A stretch of DNA of 64,000 nt, from NCBI RefSeq assembly GCF_003369915.1, contig NC_046675.1, positions 5,704,001-5,768,000 on the forward strand. Direction: 5' to 3'. The stretch's first letter is position 1. Every line of letters starts with the position of its first letter. This document shows positions 45,251 through 58,217 of this stretch, piece after piece. Made by a program: the position numbers and the translations under genes. Under the pieces are notes generated by a model, which saw only the letters and a program-made list of their open reading frames with translations, had not been told where the DNA came from and did not search any database. Origin of the DNA: Drosophila miranda (Eukaryota; Arthropoda; Insecta; Diptera; Drosophilidae).

Positions 45251-45466
45251 ACATCCTTTCGGGGTCGTTTTTGTCGCGGTCCTGGACCTCTTTTCTTTGG
45301 AGATTCGACGATTCACCGACGACGGAGATTCGAGATTCGAAATAGTTTGTTTAATTTCGTTTATTAGAAATAATGTGCCAGAGATGTTAGTAATTCTGTG
45401 CGAGCTGCTTACTACCGATCAAAGATAAACTTGAGTCTTTGCGGCCCTGTTGGCTCAACTGGAACT
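45251..45466 (-). pseudogene. dmt 3' exon and intron remnant, right part (unit 2)
   Basis: Identical in structure to 38510-38725, ending at the second GGAACT|TACTCCG junction. Confidence 0.82.
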
Positions 45467-46223
45467 TACTCCGAGTCAAAATTTTGAAGATGAGGCAAAA
45501 AGTCGTTGAAAATCATTTGGCATGGTCTGGGTCAGATGGGTCTTAAAAGTGGAATTATATATTATTGAGAGACGAAACAAAAATAAATCCTTTTAATAAT
45601 GACTCCAGAAGATGTATACAACGACCCAAAGGCAAAGAATTCGACTTCCGGTACAAAAAGAAAATGGTTAAGAACGGAGGCCGATGTATAGTTATCTGAG
45701 GCTATTTTTCTTGGCATGGCCGGTACATCGCATAACTGATCATGTGATCCAATTCGGGTATAAAAACATATTGACAGACATTATACAACCTAATGCTGAG
45801 GAAAACATGCCCTTGAGATGGGTATTTCTACCGGAAAATGACCCAAAGCACACCTCAAAGGTGGTGAAGGCTTGGTTTACGGAAAAAAATGTAAACGTTA
45901 TGGCTTGGCTAAGTCAGTCTCCTGACATAAACCCATTTGAAAACCTTTGGGGTGACTTAAAACGTCGAATTAGTAAAAATGCTTTTCGAAAAGAAAAAGG
46001 ATTGTGGAGAATTTGTGCAAAAAACGTGGTGTGAGATTCCAGTGGAGACTTGCCGCAAACTTATTGCTAGTATGCCAAGAAGAATGGCCGAAATCATCCA
46101 AAATAAGTGTTGCTATATAGGATACTAGTAAAAGATTATAAATTATAAGAAAAAAGTGGACAAATTTTGATACGCTTTTAGTTTTTCGCTTTGTAGAATT
46201 GCTGTACTTATTATTTTGGCCAG
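45467..46223 (+). mobile_element. 5'-truncated Tc1-like element, copy C
   Basis: Same truncation as copy B, with transposase C-terminal frame 45684-46034 and right terminal repeat 46204-46223. Confidence 0.85.
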
Positions 46224-46769
46224 CCCTTATTTATGATTTTAAGGTTTAATCGATCATAAAATATATATTTGAAATGAAAAATGCTTGTGATAAATATTTG
46301 TATAGTCTATTGTAGGTTAGAATATCCCTGACCAGGGATGCCTTTTGGCACGAACAGACGTTTCAGATACCAAATAAAAGACCTTCATAATCTGTGGACC
46401 CTGTAATGGGAATTTTAGATTTTTCATATTAAGGCAAAAGGCTATGTACCTTATATTTATGATAACTTTAATTCCTTTATTTATTAATTCCCTCAGAAAT
46501 AGAATCGTAACGGGTCCAGATTCATCCATTTCACTATCTCTCGAGATGGGGATTTTCGTGTTGAAAAAAAAACCATTTGACCTAGATCACAAATTTTTTA
46601 TTTTTATACTAAAGAATATAATCCAGATTTGGGTATCTCGCGTTAATTGCTCATCAAACATTAAGGTAAAAGTATGTATTTTATGTATTTGTATTGATAT
46701 GCTCCAGAAATATACCGAATTTTCTAGATTCCCAAAACAAGCCGATTGTTGCGGTAGGTCAGATACTTG

Positions 46770-46985
46770 AACCTCGCAGATACTTTGGCCACAGGAAAAG
46801 TCGAGAAATTTCGTCGACCCTCTCTAACGAGTACAAGCTGTGCATGCTCTCTCTGCGGCCTCTGACAGCTGCCAAGACTCGTTGTCTCGCTCTGACGCAC
46901 GCGATTCAGGGTAACATTCAAGATATTTCTAGAAGAGAGCTCTCGAATTTTCGAATGGAGAGCGGCCAGGTATAAATACAGCCGC
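46770..46985 (+). promoter_or_regulatory. Heat-shock promoter of Hsp70 copy 4
   Basis: TATAAATA at 46971-46978, TTCTAGAA near 46927-46934 and GAATTTTCGAA at 46945-46955. GAGAAATTTCGTCG is upstream near 46803, with CTCTCTCTGCGG near 46848. Confidence 0.8.
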
Positions 46986-47234
46986 CAGTTTCTCTTCGCA
47001 GCAATTCAATTCAAACAAGCGAAGAGAACACATCTCAAAAGTGAAACAAAGCGAGCTACCAAAAGCCAAAAAAACAGCAAAAAGCAAAGTAAACCATTTT
47101 GAAAAAACTCAAACTGAACAAAAGAAGAAACCATACGCATTGAGAAGAACAAACTACCTGCGATAGTAAAAGCAGAAACTAATACACGTTCCAGTGCATC
47201 TTAAACGCAGCCAGAAACCATAAACAGAAACAGA

Positions 47235-49160
47235 ATGCCGGCTATTGGCATCGACTTGGGCACCACGTACTCCTGCGTGGGTGTCTACCAGCACGGAAAG
47301 GTGGAGATCATCGCCAACGACCAGGGAAACCGGACGACGCCCAGCTATGTGGGATTCACAGAGTCGGAGCGTCTGATTGGCGACGCCGCCAAGAACCAGG
47401 TGGCAATGAACCCGAAGAACACAGTGTTCGATGCGAAGCGCCTGATTGGGCGCAGGTACGACGATCCCAAGATTGCGGAGGACATCAAGCACTGGCCGTT
47501 CAAGGTGGTAAGCGATGGAGGCAAGCCAAAGATTGGCGTTGAGTTCAAGGGCGAAGCGAAGCGCTTTTCCCCGGAGGAGATCAGCTCGATGGTGCTGGTC
47601 AAAATGAAGGAGACGGCCGAGGCTTATCTGGGCCAGACCATCACAGACGCAGTCATCACAGTGCCTGCCTACTTCAACGACTCACAGCGCCAGGCCACGA
47701 AGGATGCTGGCCGCATCGCAGGCCTCAATGTGCTCAGAATCGTCAATGAGCCGACGGCGGCCGCGCTGGCCTATGGCCTGGACAAGAATCTGAAGGGTGA
47801 GCGCAACGTGCTCATCTTCGACCTGGGCGGCGGAACCTTCGACGTGTCCATCCTGACCATCGACGAGGGATCCCTGTTTGAGGTGCGGGCCACTGCCGGA
47901 GACACCCACCTGGGCGGCGAGGACTTTGACAACCGACTGGTCACACACCTGGCAGACGAGTTCAAGCGTAAATTCAAGAAGGATCTGCGCTCCAACCCTC
48001 GTGCTCTGCGACGCCTCCGAACGGCGGCCGAGCGGGCGAAGCGCACCCTCTCCTCCAGCACGGAGGCGACCATTGAGATAGACGCTCTGTTCGAGGGCCA
48101 CGACTACTACACCAAGATGAGCCGCGCACGTTTCGAGGAACTGTGCGCCGACCTCTTCAGGAACACATTGCAGCCGGTGGAGAAGGCCCTCACCGACGCC
48201 AAGATGGACAAGAGCCAGATCCATGACATTGTGCTCGTAGGCGGCTCAACGCGCATCCCTAAGGTGCAGAGCCTCCTCCAACAGTTCTTCAACGGCAAGA
48301 GCCTCAACCTGTCCATCAATCCAGACGAGGCGGTGGCCTACGGCGCTGCTGTCCAGGCCGCGATCCTCAGTGGCGACCAAAGCGGCAAGATCCAGGACGT
48401 GTTGCTGGTGGATGTGGCGCCGCTCTCCCTCGGCATAGAGACTGCTGGCGGAGTGATGACAAAGCTGATCGAGCGCAACTGCCGCATTCCCTCAAAGCAG
48501 ACCAAGACCTTCTCGACGTACGCCGACAACCAGCCCGGAGTGTCCATCCAGGTGTTCGAGGGCGAGCGCGCAATGACCAAGGACAACAACGCCCTGGGCA
48601 CCTTCGAGCTGTCGGGAATTCCCCCAGCACCGCGAGGCGTGCCTCAGATCGAAGTCACTTTCGACCTGGACGCCAACGGCATCCTCAACGTCACTGCCAA
48701 GGAAATGAGCACGGGCAAGGCCAAGAACATTACCATACAGAACGACAAGGGCCGCCTATCCCAAGCTGATATCGACCGCATGGTGAACGAGGCAGAGCGC
48801 TACGCCGACGAGGATGAGAAGCAGCGCCAGCGCGTATCCTCGCGCAACAGCCTGGAGGGTTACGTCTTCAACGTCAAGCAGGCCGTGGAACAGGCCGGAT
48901 CCGATAAACTGAGCGAGGCCGATAAAGCTTCCGTTCTGGAGAAGTGCAACGAGACCATCAAGTGGCTGGACATGAACACCACCGCCGAGAAGGAGGAGTT
49001 CGACCACAAAATGGAGGAGCTCAGCAAGCACTGTTCCCCGATAATGACCAAGATTCATCAGCAGGGCGCTGCGGCAGGTCCTGCGGCAGGAGCCAACTGT
49101 GGCCAGCAGGCCGGCGGATTTGGGGGCTTTTCTGGACCCACTGTCGAGGAGGTCGACTAA
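47235..49160 (+). CDS. Hsp70: Heat-inducible Hsp70, copy 4 (next to dmt)
   Basis: Intronless 641-aa Hsp70, protein identical to copy 3. It is 6,739 bp from copy 3 and is the last of the tandem trio. It converges with dmt; stop codons are about 690 bp apart. The upstream HSE set is complete. Being next to the native dmt gene, it probably occupies the ancestral position of the tandem side. Near identity of the four CDSs, while spacers carry indels, fits recent duplication plus gene conversion, which is well known for Drosophila Hsp70. Confidence 0.98.
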   Translation: MPAIGIDLGTTYSCVGVYQHGKVEIIANDQGNRTTPSYVGFTESERLIGDAAKNQVAMNPKNTVFDAKRLIGRRYDDPKIAEDIKHWPFKVVSDGGKPKIGVEFKGEAKRFSPEEISSMVLVKMKETAEAYLGQTITDAVITVPAYFNDSQRQATKDAGRIAGLNVLRIVNEPTAAALAYGLDKNLKGERNVLIFDLGGGTFDVSILTIDEGSLFEVRATAGDTHLGGEDFDNRLVTHLADEFKRKFKKDLRSNPRALRRLRTAAERAKRTLSSSTEATIEIDALFEGHDYYTKMSRARFEELCADLFRNTLQPVEKALTDAKMDKSQIHDIVLVGGSTRIPKVQSLLQQFFNGKSLNLSINPDEAVAYGAAVQAAILSGDQSGKIQDVLLVDVAPLSLGIETAGGVMTKLIERNCRIPSKQTKTFSTYADNQPGVSIQVFEGERAMTKDNNALGTFELSGIPPAPRGVPQIEVTFDLDANGILNVTAKEMSTGKAKNITIQNDKGRLSQADIDRMVNEAERYADEDEKQRQRVSSRNSLEGYVFNVKQAVEQAGSDKLSEADKASVLEKCNETIKWLDMNTTAEKEEFDHKMEELSKHCSPIMTKIHQQGAAAGPAAGANCGQQAGGFGGFSGPTVEEVD

Positions 49161-49722
49161 GGGACACTAGTAAGGAGCCGAAGCCATAGAGATATTTACA
49201 TTGATGGATTTATTTAGAGTTCATTTTATGTTTTGAAGACTGACAAGAATTTTTTGTGGTTTTCCCACCTAATCATTCCTAGTATTGGCGAATAAATTGT
49301 TAGTTTTACGTTAGGAACAAATTGTAAATGTCTAAGTTAGTTATAAGTCTCAAATAAAATATTTATTTTACTGTTTAAAAGAAAAACATCAAGCTTTTGT
49401 GTGGGGTTTCTTCGTTATAAACTTTTTGCGAAATGAATTCAGTTTTATATTTTTGCAAGACGAAAGTTTCAAATCGAGCACGTTTTCTTACACTCGTAGA
49501 TTGGTCAGAATATAGACGAGCTATTTACATGGAATGGATAGTATAATAATAAATTCACTCAGAATGTGTAATCGTATACGTATTACAGATATCGTTGGCG
49601 AGATTAATTCGAATTCTTTCACTTAATTTCCTTAACGTAAAGTTAAAGTTCCTTCGATGGAAGGGGGGAAAAAACAATGACACATTATGATCCTTTTCTT
49701 AAATTTAAAGTTCCTTCGATGG

Positions 49723-49749
49723 AAGGGGGGGGGGGGGGGTGGGGGGGGG
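49723..49749 (+). repeat. Poly-G tract downstream of Hsp70 copy 4
   Basis: A run of 26 G interrupted by one T, expanded from the 7-9 G seen at the matching places 36239-36248 and 43000. Length may be affected by sequencing error. Confidence 0.7.
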
Positions 49750-49847
49750 AAACAATGATACACTCTGATCCTTTTCTTGAATTTAAATTTCTTTCAAAGG
49801 AAGGGGAAAAAGAAAACAATAAGCTACCGTAATCCTTAAGGTATGGG

Positions 49848-52592
49848 CTATTCAATGACCAGTGAATAATTCTGCACCTCCTCGCATTCCTTGTTGAAGC
49901 TGGTGATGAATTCCCGCAGTTTTGCCTCGTGCTCGACATCCTTTCGGGGTCGTTTTTGTCGCGGTCCTGGACCTCTTTTCTTTGGAGATTTGACGCTGTT
50001 ATCACTCGAGTCCGGCTCGTTCTCCCCGTCCTCGTCTTCGGACGATCCACAGTCAATATACAGCACTTGGACGCGTTGCTTCCGCTTGCGCTTGGGTTTC
50101 TCCTTCACATAAGTGCGTCTGTGGGCCTGCAAAATAGTTAGTTTAATTTCGTTTATTAGAAATAATGTGCCAGAGATGTTAGTAATTCTGTGCGAGCTGC
50201 TTACTACCGATCAAAGATAAACTTGAGTCTTTGCGGCCCTGTTGGCTCAACTGGAACTAATAAAGCGTTTCAGTTTGGTTTTATCTAGCGCCAACCATTG
50301 GTCACGACGTTGTATACTGTGCGCAACGTCGACGAGTCTGGGCGCTTATCTTTCTATGCTAATAGGCTTTCTAGAACTTACCTTTGCGTCAAATGTTGTC
50401 TCCAGATCGGGCTCTGAATCTTTGAATAATCCAGTCGACTCGTCTGCAGCCAGTGCAGGTTGCCGTTTCGGCGGCTCCGACAACATGGTGGAGCACAGCA
50501 CATCCCGAATGTCACGCTGTTGTGGTTGCAGCTCACCAAAACAATCGCCTGCACGGCGCAGCGGAGCGGTGGAAACCTGCGGCAGCTCTTTTTCCGTAGG
50601 TCGTAGCTGCTTAAGTCGCTGCAGTTTCTCGTGCAGCGTCACATTTTGAGGGGCGGAAGTAGAGCCCCTAGACTCGGCAGATTCATCCCCTTCGAGGAAT
50701 TCCTCAAAGCCGAACAGATGGCCGGATTTACTAGGTGTGTGGACAGTCGTGTTCCGTTCTGTTCTGCGGCGTTTGTGGCTATTTTCCTCCTCCAAGAACT
50801 CATCGAACCCGAAAAACTGAGTAGCTGGAGAACTCGTCATTGCTGGTGTATTGGCTTTCGTGGGCGTTATGGCTGTCGTTTGGATATTCTTCTTCCACGA
50901 TGGCAATACAACCACATCCAATACATTGATGTCTTTCAGAGGAGCACGTTCCTGCAGCGTCCGCCTTGGGTTTGGCAAATGTACAACGTTTTCAACGTTC
51001 TCCGCATCTTCCTGATCATTGGCTGTTGTCGGGGTTTTATGCGCAACAGTTGGTGGCAGATTTTCCTCGTTTGAATCGTTCGCGTTCGATCCCAGACTGT
51101 GCTCGTTCAAGGCCGGACAAATAGACTCTTCGTTGGGTGGATCCTCCACTAGTCCTGCTGCTGCTTCGTCTGGTACATAGACATGCTGGCGACGTTGAAT
51201 ATGATCGCTGGAATACGATGGCAACTGTGATGTGTTGAAACCGAATACAAATGTATTCGGCATGACTGATTCGTCAGATACTCGCCAGGGAGAGGCACCA
51301 CCTGAAGGACTGGCCACCACAGTCTGTCGTGGAATCGGTGAAATTGCCGATGCCGTGACATTGCTACTTGGGCTCTTACGTCTGAGCGGTGTGCTCACAA
51401 ATTTACGAGCCATATTCACCAGCTGGCGGCGTCTCTCTATAGAGTTTGTCGGATAATGTGTCTTAGTTTCATTGAGCAATACGGAACGGGCCAAATGGCT
51501 GTAGGCGCCGTCGTGTAAGGGTGGTGTGTTGGGGTGGTGTGTCGATGCATTCTGCTGGATAGAAAAGCGTGCCTGCGGAGAGCTATGCACACTCACTGAT
51601 ACTTGAAAAGGTCCAGCGTTGGGTGCTTCAGAATCACTGCTACCGATCACATCATTGTCGGGCTCGAGAATCGGCGACAGGGCCGCGGCCGCGGCCGCGG
51701 GCGCCAGAGGAATCCGTTTCTCTGGCGTGCCCTCTTTGGACTTTGAAGTTTCCAAGTTTTTCAGAGAGCATTGTCTTCGTTTACCCACTGGTCGAACCTT
51801 CTTCACGGGCTTGGCGCGTTGTCTGCCATCCTTTTTGGAGCGAATCATTACGCACGCCTTGCCGGCGCTTACCATCTTTTTGATTATATCAGCAGCAGGA
51901 TCTTCGCGATTCTTGTCATCTTCAATCTGAGATTGGGAGAGAAACTCATAGACGTTGCGCGTGATGGAAGACCGTGATCGCGGCGGTGGCTGATCCCTGT
52001 GGAAGAACCGATGTTCTCGCTCAGCCTGCGTTGTTTTACTTTGCGCGGATGTGGCTGTCTCTGCTGGCTTAGCCAGGGGGATTCGTTTGATGCGAACACG
52101 TACTGGTGTTGTAGTTGTAGGCGGCGCGGAAGCCACTTTCTCTGCCGGCTTAGCCAAGGGGATTCTCTTGAGGCGCACTTGAACTGGGGATACAGTTGTA
52201 GGCTGCACTGGTGTCGCCGTCTCCACTGGCTTGGGCACAGGCAATTTCTTGATGCGAATGCGAAATGGTGATATAGTTGCGTCTGAAAAAATGTTATGGG
52301 TGATCACTTGTGATGGGCATAAATCGTACAAACAAAACATACTTGGTAAATTCGCGCCCGTGACGTTCACCTGTGTTCTGGACACGCACATCGTGGAGTT
52401 GCGATCTGGCTGAAAGACACTTGTGTCGCAGGCTCCAGCGCCCGCCTCGGGTGGATTGGTAGGGGATGGGATAGCATTTTGGCTCGAAATTGGCTCTTGG
52501 CTCGTTAGTATTGCATTTTCGTGGGGCTTAATGCGTTGTATTTTAACTACGCATCTTCGAAGGCGAGGCATTGAAGTCGTGGTGGCTGCCAT
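49848..52592 (-). CDS. dmt: Dalmatian, fly sororin orthologue (cohesion protector)
   Basis: complement(join(49848..50126, 50382..52282, 52343..52592)), 809 aa. Borders CAA|GTATGT, TTTCAG|ACG, AAG|GTAAGT and TTGCAG|GCC keep frame. The ATG gives MAATTTSMPRLRRCVVKI. Most of the chain is low-complexity and basic, with repeated RIRIKKLPVPKP-type segments near 80-145. Two FGF-type motifs (FFGFDEFLEEENS and LFGFEEFLEGDES) match the Pds5/Wapl-binding motif of sororin. The C-terminus LREFITSFNKECEEVQNYSL matches the sororin tail. Dalmatian stabilises cohesin on sister chromatids against Wapl and recruits PP2A. The intron is where the tandem Hsp70 duplication ends, and two decayed copies of the last exon lie upstream. 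The name rests on these motifs. Confidence 0.85.
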
Positions 52593-53867
52593 TGTGCCGT
52601 GGATGACTCCCACTGCGTGGTTTGAGCAAAACGCGACTTGAGTTTGTTCCTGCTACCGCATTGGGTGCCAAAATGTATAGGTATTCGACCTTTTAACCAT
52701 TTAGTTAGTGATTTTGTTTAGATCGCACGAAATAGTATCGGGGGTACAGCTGCCGCGTTATCAACTATGCGACGCGCTTGGCAACCCTGTCAGCGAGGGA
52801 TGGAATGTCCATCGATAGACGCGAACGGTAGTATCGATAGGTGAAAAACAGATGATTGAAATCACGCCAGCCCTCGCAATGTGACGATAAATAAAAAAAT
52901 AAATAATTAGCAAACTTCCAAATAATCCAAATTCCAAGTTCCTTGTACTACTACTTGCACCTGCCCATCGGACAAACGTCGACAGTGTGTGCGTGGTGTG
53001 TTATTGTGTATGTCGATCATAGTCATATTTTGGCCCCAAAAAATCGAGTGAAAGTTTTTTCATCTTTGTTTTGTAATTGTAAGTGTAAATCTCCCACCCA
53101 CAATTACACTTGCCCCGCGCTACTGCTACTGCCACTGCCAATATTGAGTCAATATATTCACGCTAAATTCAAAGGCGCGGGCGAACAGCAGCTCGTGGCT
53201 GACAACAGTTTTCTTTCGACACTCTCTCAATAAAGTTAATTCGAATTGCAGTGCAGCCAGCAGTCGATGCAGCAGTCGATGTCTTGGATTTCTACATAAG
53301 GCCTTCCCTTCCTTGGATAGTTTTGCGCCAGGTACTGATACGACACGAAAATTAATCCAATCAGAAAGTAGCGCGGAAAAACAGTGCACCACCAGCCCCT
53401 CGTGCCCTCCCTCCCCTATCAAATATAGATGCATATGTATGTATGTACATACGGATGTACATGTACGAGTACATACAAATAGCAACAAATAAGTGCAAGC
53501 AACCCATTCCCAGGCCCCCTGAAGGCTATCTGTGACGAAAGTAAGAAAGAAATATAAACATCTCGGGCCAACAAAAAATGCACACGAATGAATATGTATA
53601 AATGTGTCTCTGTATCTCTGTATCCGTGGAATATGTCTCAGGGTCAAGGACATTTTGTAGCGTTTTGCTTGCCATTTGCGTTGTTTGACCTTATTAAACA
53701 AGTGAAATTATTTAATTGCCTCTCCTCTGCTCTCCTCTCTATCGCGAATTTAGAACGATTGCCACGGAACGGGGACAAAGGGCTAAGGGAGAAGGAGCGC
53801 GCGTACCAAGCACATAACTGTCCGGAGCAACTGCTGCGTCGCTGTGGCTGTTTCCGCGCACAAAACA
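52593..53867. promoter_or_regulatory. Divergent region between dmt and trbd
   Basis: Near the dmt start are a perfect DRE, TATCGATA, at 52832-52839 and ATCGATAG at 52811-52818. From about 52930 on the sequence looks like a trbd leader, with a possible 5' UTR donor AATT|GTAAGTG at 53079. Short frames on both strands (for example 53126-53701 minus) have no recognisable content. Confidence 0.5.
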
Positions 53868-56678
53868 ATGTGCGATACCAAAGACGAGGCACAGAAATGG
53901 AAATGTGAAATCTGCACCTACGAAAATTACCCATCGTCACTGAAATGCACCATGTGCCAGGCCTCGAAGGCGCTGCTGAGCGAGGATATCTTTCGGTATG
54001 GCCTTGACACCACCCCTACCTTGAACCATTTACTTATGTACTCCCCTCCCTTTTGTAGGCTCAGTCCAGCGCAGGAGAGTAGCTCCATCCCAGAGGAGGC
54101 AGCGTCTGGGCTGGCTGCTGTCGAGCCAACGCCAACACCGACCTCCACGTGCTACACGATGCAGTCGCAGCAATCGCAGCAATCGCAGCAGCCCCAGTTG
54201 CGGCAGAGCAATGTTGTCGACAGCGAGAAGTGGGAATGCAAGGTGTGCACCTATCTCAATTGGCCACGTAGTGTGCGCTGCGTCCAATGCTGTACCAAAC
54301 GCGGCGGCGAGGCCATGGAAAGCAGAAATGATAATGACAATGAGGCGGATGCTGATTGCGTCGATCGAGCTGGAGAGGCACTACACGCACTGCGCATCAG
54401 CGGCTCGGATACGGAACTCGTATCCACCAAAGACACGGCTGCGAGACAACAACAGAAGCAACAGTTAATAGGAGCCACTGCCTCCAATCGTCTCAGTCTC
54501 AGTCCCAGTCAGACCATCGACGATGCCACGTATCTGAACAATCTCGCCAATGCATCACACAACCAGTCGCCGAATAAAAGGCCTGCCAATCAACAACAAC
54601 ATCAACAGCACCAGCAGCAACAGCAACGGGACTCTTCTGTGGCTGTTGCTGTCCCGCTGCAGCCGAAGCATTGCTATGTGTCCAAGTGGGCGTGCAATGT
54701 GGGTTGTCCTAAAAACCTGTATTTAATAAGTATCCAACTAATTTGCAATCCTCTTGCAGTCGTGCACCTACGAGAACTGGCCCAGGAGCATCAAATGCTC
54801 CATGTGCGGCAAGACACGGGAGCGTGAGATAAGCGGATCACAAAACGACTTGCATGCCTCCTCCAGCCAGACCATCCAGGACGAGCATCAGAACGTAGAC
54901 ACCGTCAGCGTCAATAACTCATTCAATAAAAAGCACATTTACCAACTGGGTAAGGGATACAGCAACAGATAGAGCACGTCTTAAATTTACTAAACGTTCG
55001 CTTGCAGGTTCCTCGGAAACCATCAACAACTGTGATACGCTGCAAGAGCGGCAGGAACGGCGTCAGCGTCAAATCAGGCGACAAGTGGACTGGCAATGGC
55101 TGAATGCCTGCTTAGGCGTCGTCGAGAATAACTACAGCGCTGTGGAGGCGTATCTGTCATGTGGCGGCAATCCGGCCCGCTCACTGACCAGCAACGAGAT
55201 AGCCGCCTTGAATCGCAACTCGGCCTTTGATGTGGGTCATACACTGATCCACCTGGCCATACGTTTCCATCGCGAGGAAATGCTGCCCATGCTGCTGGCT
55301 CAGATCTCTGGTTCGGGGCCAGGAATAAAGCGTGTGCCCTCTTATGTGGCGCCGGATCTGGCCGCGGACATTCGCCGACACTTTGCCAATACGCTCCGTT
55401 TGCGCAAGTCTGGCCTTCCCTGCCACTATGTGCAAAAGCATGCCACCTTTGCCCTCCCCGCCGAGATTGAGGAATTGCCCATTCCCATACAGGAGCAGCT
55501 GTACGATGAGCTCCTGGACAGAGATGCGCAGAAGCAGTTAGAGACGCCGCCGCCGGCTCTCAACTGGTCGCTGGAGATAACGGCACGTCTCAGCTCGCGG
55601 ATGTTTGTCTTGTGGAACCGCAGTGCTGGCGATTGCCTCTTGGACTCGGCCATGCAGGCCACATGGGGAGTCTTCGATCGCGACAATATCCTTAGACGTA
55701 CGCTTGCCGACACACTGCATCAGTGTGGACATGTGTAAGTGAAGAGTAATGGGAGTGGAGAAGCAGGCTTTCGCTCACCCTTGATCGTCTGTTTTCAGGT
55801 TCTTCACGCGCTGGAAGGAGTACGAAATGTTGCAGGCCTCCATGCTGCACTTTACTCTGGAGGAATCGCAGTGGGAGGATGATTGGAGCACACTGCTTTC
55901 GCTGGCTAGCCAACCAGGCTCATCTCTGGAACAGTTGCACATTTTTGCGCTGGCGCACATCCTTAGACGTCCAATTATTGTTTATGGCGTTAAGTACGTG
56001 AAGAGTTTTCGTGGTGAAGACATTGGATATGCGCGTTTCGAAGGTGAGCAAACATTATATCTATATGAATTACATTTTTCTAGCCGGAGCTGCCTGCATT
56101 TCAGGTGTCTACTTGCCTTTGTTCTGGGATCAGAACTTTTGCACCAAATCACCCATCGCCCTGGGCTATACACGCGGTCACTTCAGCGCCTTGGTGCCCA
56201 TGGAGCCGTTCACACGAATCGATGGGCGTCGTGACGATGTTGAGGATGTCACCTACCTGCCACTGATAGACTGCGAGCTCAAGCTCTTGCCCATACATTT
56301 TCTCACACAGTCGGAGGTGAGAATGCAACTGAAAGATCTGTAAAGAAGAAACTGATTCGTTAATTTCTTTGACAGGTGGGCAATGAGGAGTCAATGATGC
56401 GCCAATGGCTGGATGTTTGCGTAACTGATGGCGGTCTGCTTGTGGCGCAACAAAAATTGGGCAAACGTCCCCTTCTTGTGGCACAAATGCTGGAGGAATG
56501 GCTGAATCATTACAGACGCATTGCGTAAGTATGTCTTGATTAATGGCCAATGTAATCATGCTGATTTTTGTGTTGTCACTCGCCCCTCCCCCCACGCAGA
56601 CAAGTGATAACTGCGCCGTTTGTTCGTCGCCCACAAATAACACATTACTCCAGCGAGGGAGACTCGGATGAAGAATAG
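53868..56678 (+). CDS. trbd: Trabid (ZRANB1), OTU deubiquitinase with NZF fingers
   Basis: join(53868..53995, 54059..54698, 54760..54949, 55008..55734, 55799..56043, 56105..56316, 56376..56524, 56600..56678), 789 aa; all phases agree. Three NZF zinc fingers: WKCEICTYENYP (about 10), WECKVCTYLNWP (about 105) and WACNSCTYENWP (about 253, split by intron 2), each with the downstream CxxC. The second and third are separated by glutamine-rich sequence. An ankyrin-repeat ubiquitin-binding region follows (DWQWLNACLGVVENNYSAVEAYLSCGG, cited in two parts: DWQWLNACLGV and SAVEAYLSCGG). The OTU domain has catalytic Cys in SAGDCLLDSAM and His in TRGHFSALVP. Trabid cleaves K29-, K33- and K63-linked ubiquitin chains and acts in Wnt and immune signalling. 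Ends SEGDSDEE. Confidence 0.95.
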
Positions 56679-57775
56679 ATATTGCACACACACACACACC
56701 CCATAAATAAACAATAAATATTATTGTCTCTTACTTATTCTTTTACCGAATCGGTATCGTATCAGTGACGAAGTTCAAGAAGAGTTTTGAAGTGCAGAGA
56801 TCCTACACATTTGCAGTTGGAGTTGAAGTTAGCTAATGGAAACTATAGAAAATACGTACACATATGCATACAGTTGAAATTTGTAGTTGTAACTAATTTG
56901 AAAGAAAAACTAAAGGTTAAGAAACAAAATACGAAGACAGTACAGACACATTCATTGTCGGTAGGTATATCATATCCGTTCCCAATTCAACGTTTGTTGA
57001 TTTTAGTCAAATTTATTCACATTGGGTCGATGCGGCGTACGATTAGACCATATAGTAAACGAAATTGAAGCTAAACATACACACACACACTGGTAGATCA
57101 AATTACACTTATACAATAATCTGTAACAATCCATTGGGTGCAATCTAGTGCAGGGCCGAAACTGAAAGTGAAGAAGAAACATATACACAGTACGTATGCA
57201 GTAAATACCATATAGGATACCTATGTATGCACATGCTAGATGATCCCTCATCTTGTGTGCATCGTATGTATGTTGTAACTTATTCGAAATCTCGATGTAC
57301 TATTAAATTTTAGCAAGTGGTAAAACAAACACGATCACAATAATGTGGGTGAATATGAAAGTTTCTTATAAGCGTCATTGAAAAGTTTATTGATAGTTTT
57401 TAAAACACTTTTTGGAATTATTATGAAGCATTATATACATTCATGCCTATACATAAAATATATTTAATTATATATATATACATATATATATACTTAACAT
57501 ATACATATAGAGATCCTATGGTTCCAGAAAGATTGAACAAGGGCCAATAACATAATGAATTTTATTGTAACTGTATAAAAGGAATTTTATCTCATTATAA
57601 TTTTTGTTGGTAATGTTATAACTATTATCATTATAATAACTTCTAAGAATGCTTATTGTGCAAATGTACACGCGAAGCGCATGAAAAACAAAACACATAT
57701 TTAAATAAAAAGTTTTAAGTAAAGATTCAAATGAAAAAAACATAGGCTGTCTTTTATATCCGTAGCCTTGACCAT
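56679..57775. other. AT-rich spacer downstream of trbd
   Basis: AATAAA at 56705-56710 and 56713-56718 is the likely trbd poly(A) signal. A CA run is at 56685-56699, an AT run at 57461-57492 and another CA run at 57079-57090. No supported gene. Confidence 0.5.
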
Positions 57776-57860
57776 TTGTGTTCTATGACCAGTTTTTCAC
57801 GATTTCTAAAACCGATTTTGAAGACCGTGTGGGCGTCTCGATCCCCAAAAAAAGGGCACT

Positions 57861-58217
57861 CTAGTCAAGTATTCGAAGTGCTTGTATATCCGAAATCTTT
57901 GACAAAAGGAAGAAGCAGAGTGGAGCTCGATGCTCATTCCCTGTATCGTCCTGGAGGACGAAGAGGTTCTTCTTTTCGGCCACCTCTTCGACCCACAGTT
58001 TGCCCACCAACTCGAGGTCCCTCCATCGAAGACAATCGAGAATCCAACATCGCCGTTGTGTTTGCAGTCGACGGTGTATGATTCGTGCTTCCGCCTTCCT
58101 CATCTGGTACCATGTCTCCTTAAGACCGTGGGAGGCGTCGGCTGCGGTACCCACCAAGCGATACCACTTCACATTGTAAGAGTCCTGAATCTCGATCGGG
58201 TGACAGCGGGTACTCAT
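57861..58217 (-). other. Unidentified 118-codon open frame
   Basis: An ATG-started frame (MSTRCHPIEIQDSYNVKWYR at the N-terminus) with ordinary protein-like composition and the segment WILDCLRWRDLELVGKLWVE. Its GC content is higher than the AT-rich flanks. I do not recognise a family. No good splice sites or upstream exon were found. It could be a small gene, a decayed exon or chance. Confidence 0.3.

Larger units (their letters stand above)
32011..50258 (+). repeat. Tandem array of three Hsp70 units, about 6.74 kb period
   Basis: Units run 32011-38725, 38726-45466 and 45467-50258. Each starts inside the Tc1-like element (TACTCCGAGTC) and ends in the dmt intron (CTCAACTGGAACT). The two internal junctions read GGAACT|TACTCCG and are identical, with CT microhomology between the parents. 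The first and last edges are the native transposon and the native dmt gene. So one duplication made the junction and a second exchange added a unit. The third unit lacks the solo LTR found in the first two, because it carries the intact dmt 3' exon. Confidence 0.93.

Noticed and set aside
53126-53701. 191-codon minus-strand frame between dmt and trbd
   Set aside because: It runs through leader-like and simple-repeat DNA (GTATGTATGTACATACG), with no domain and odd composition.
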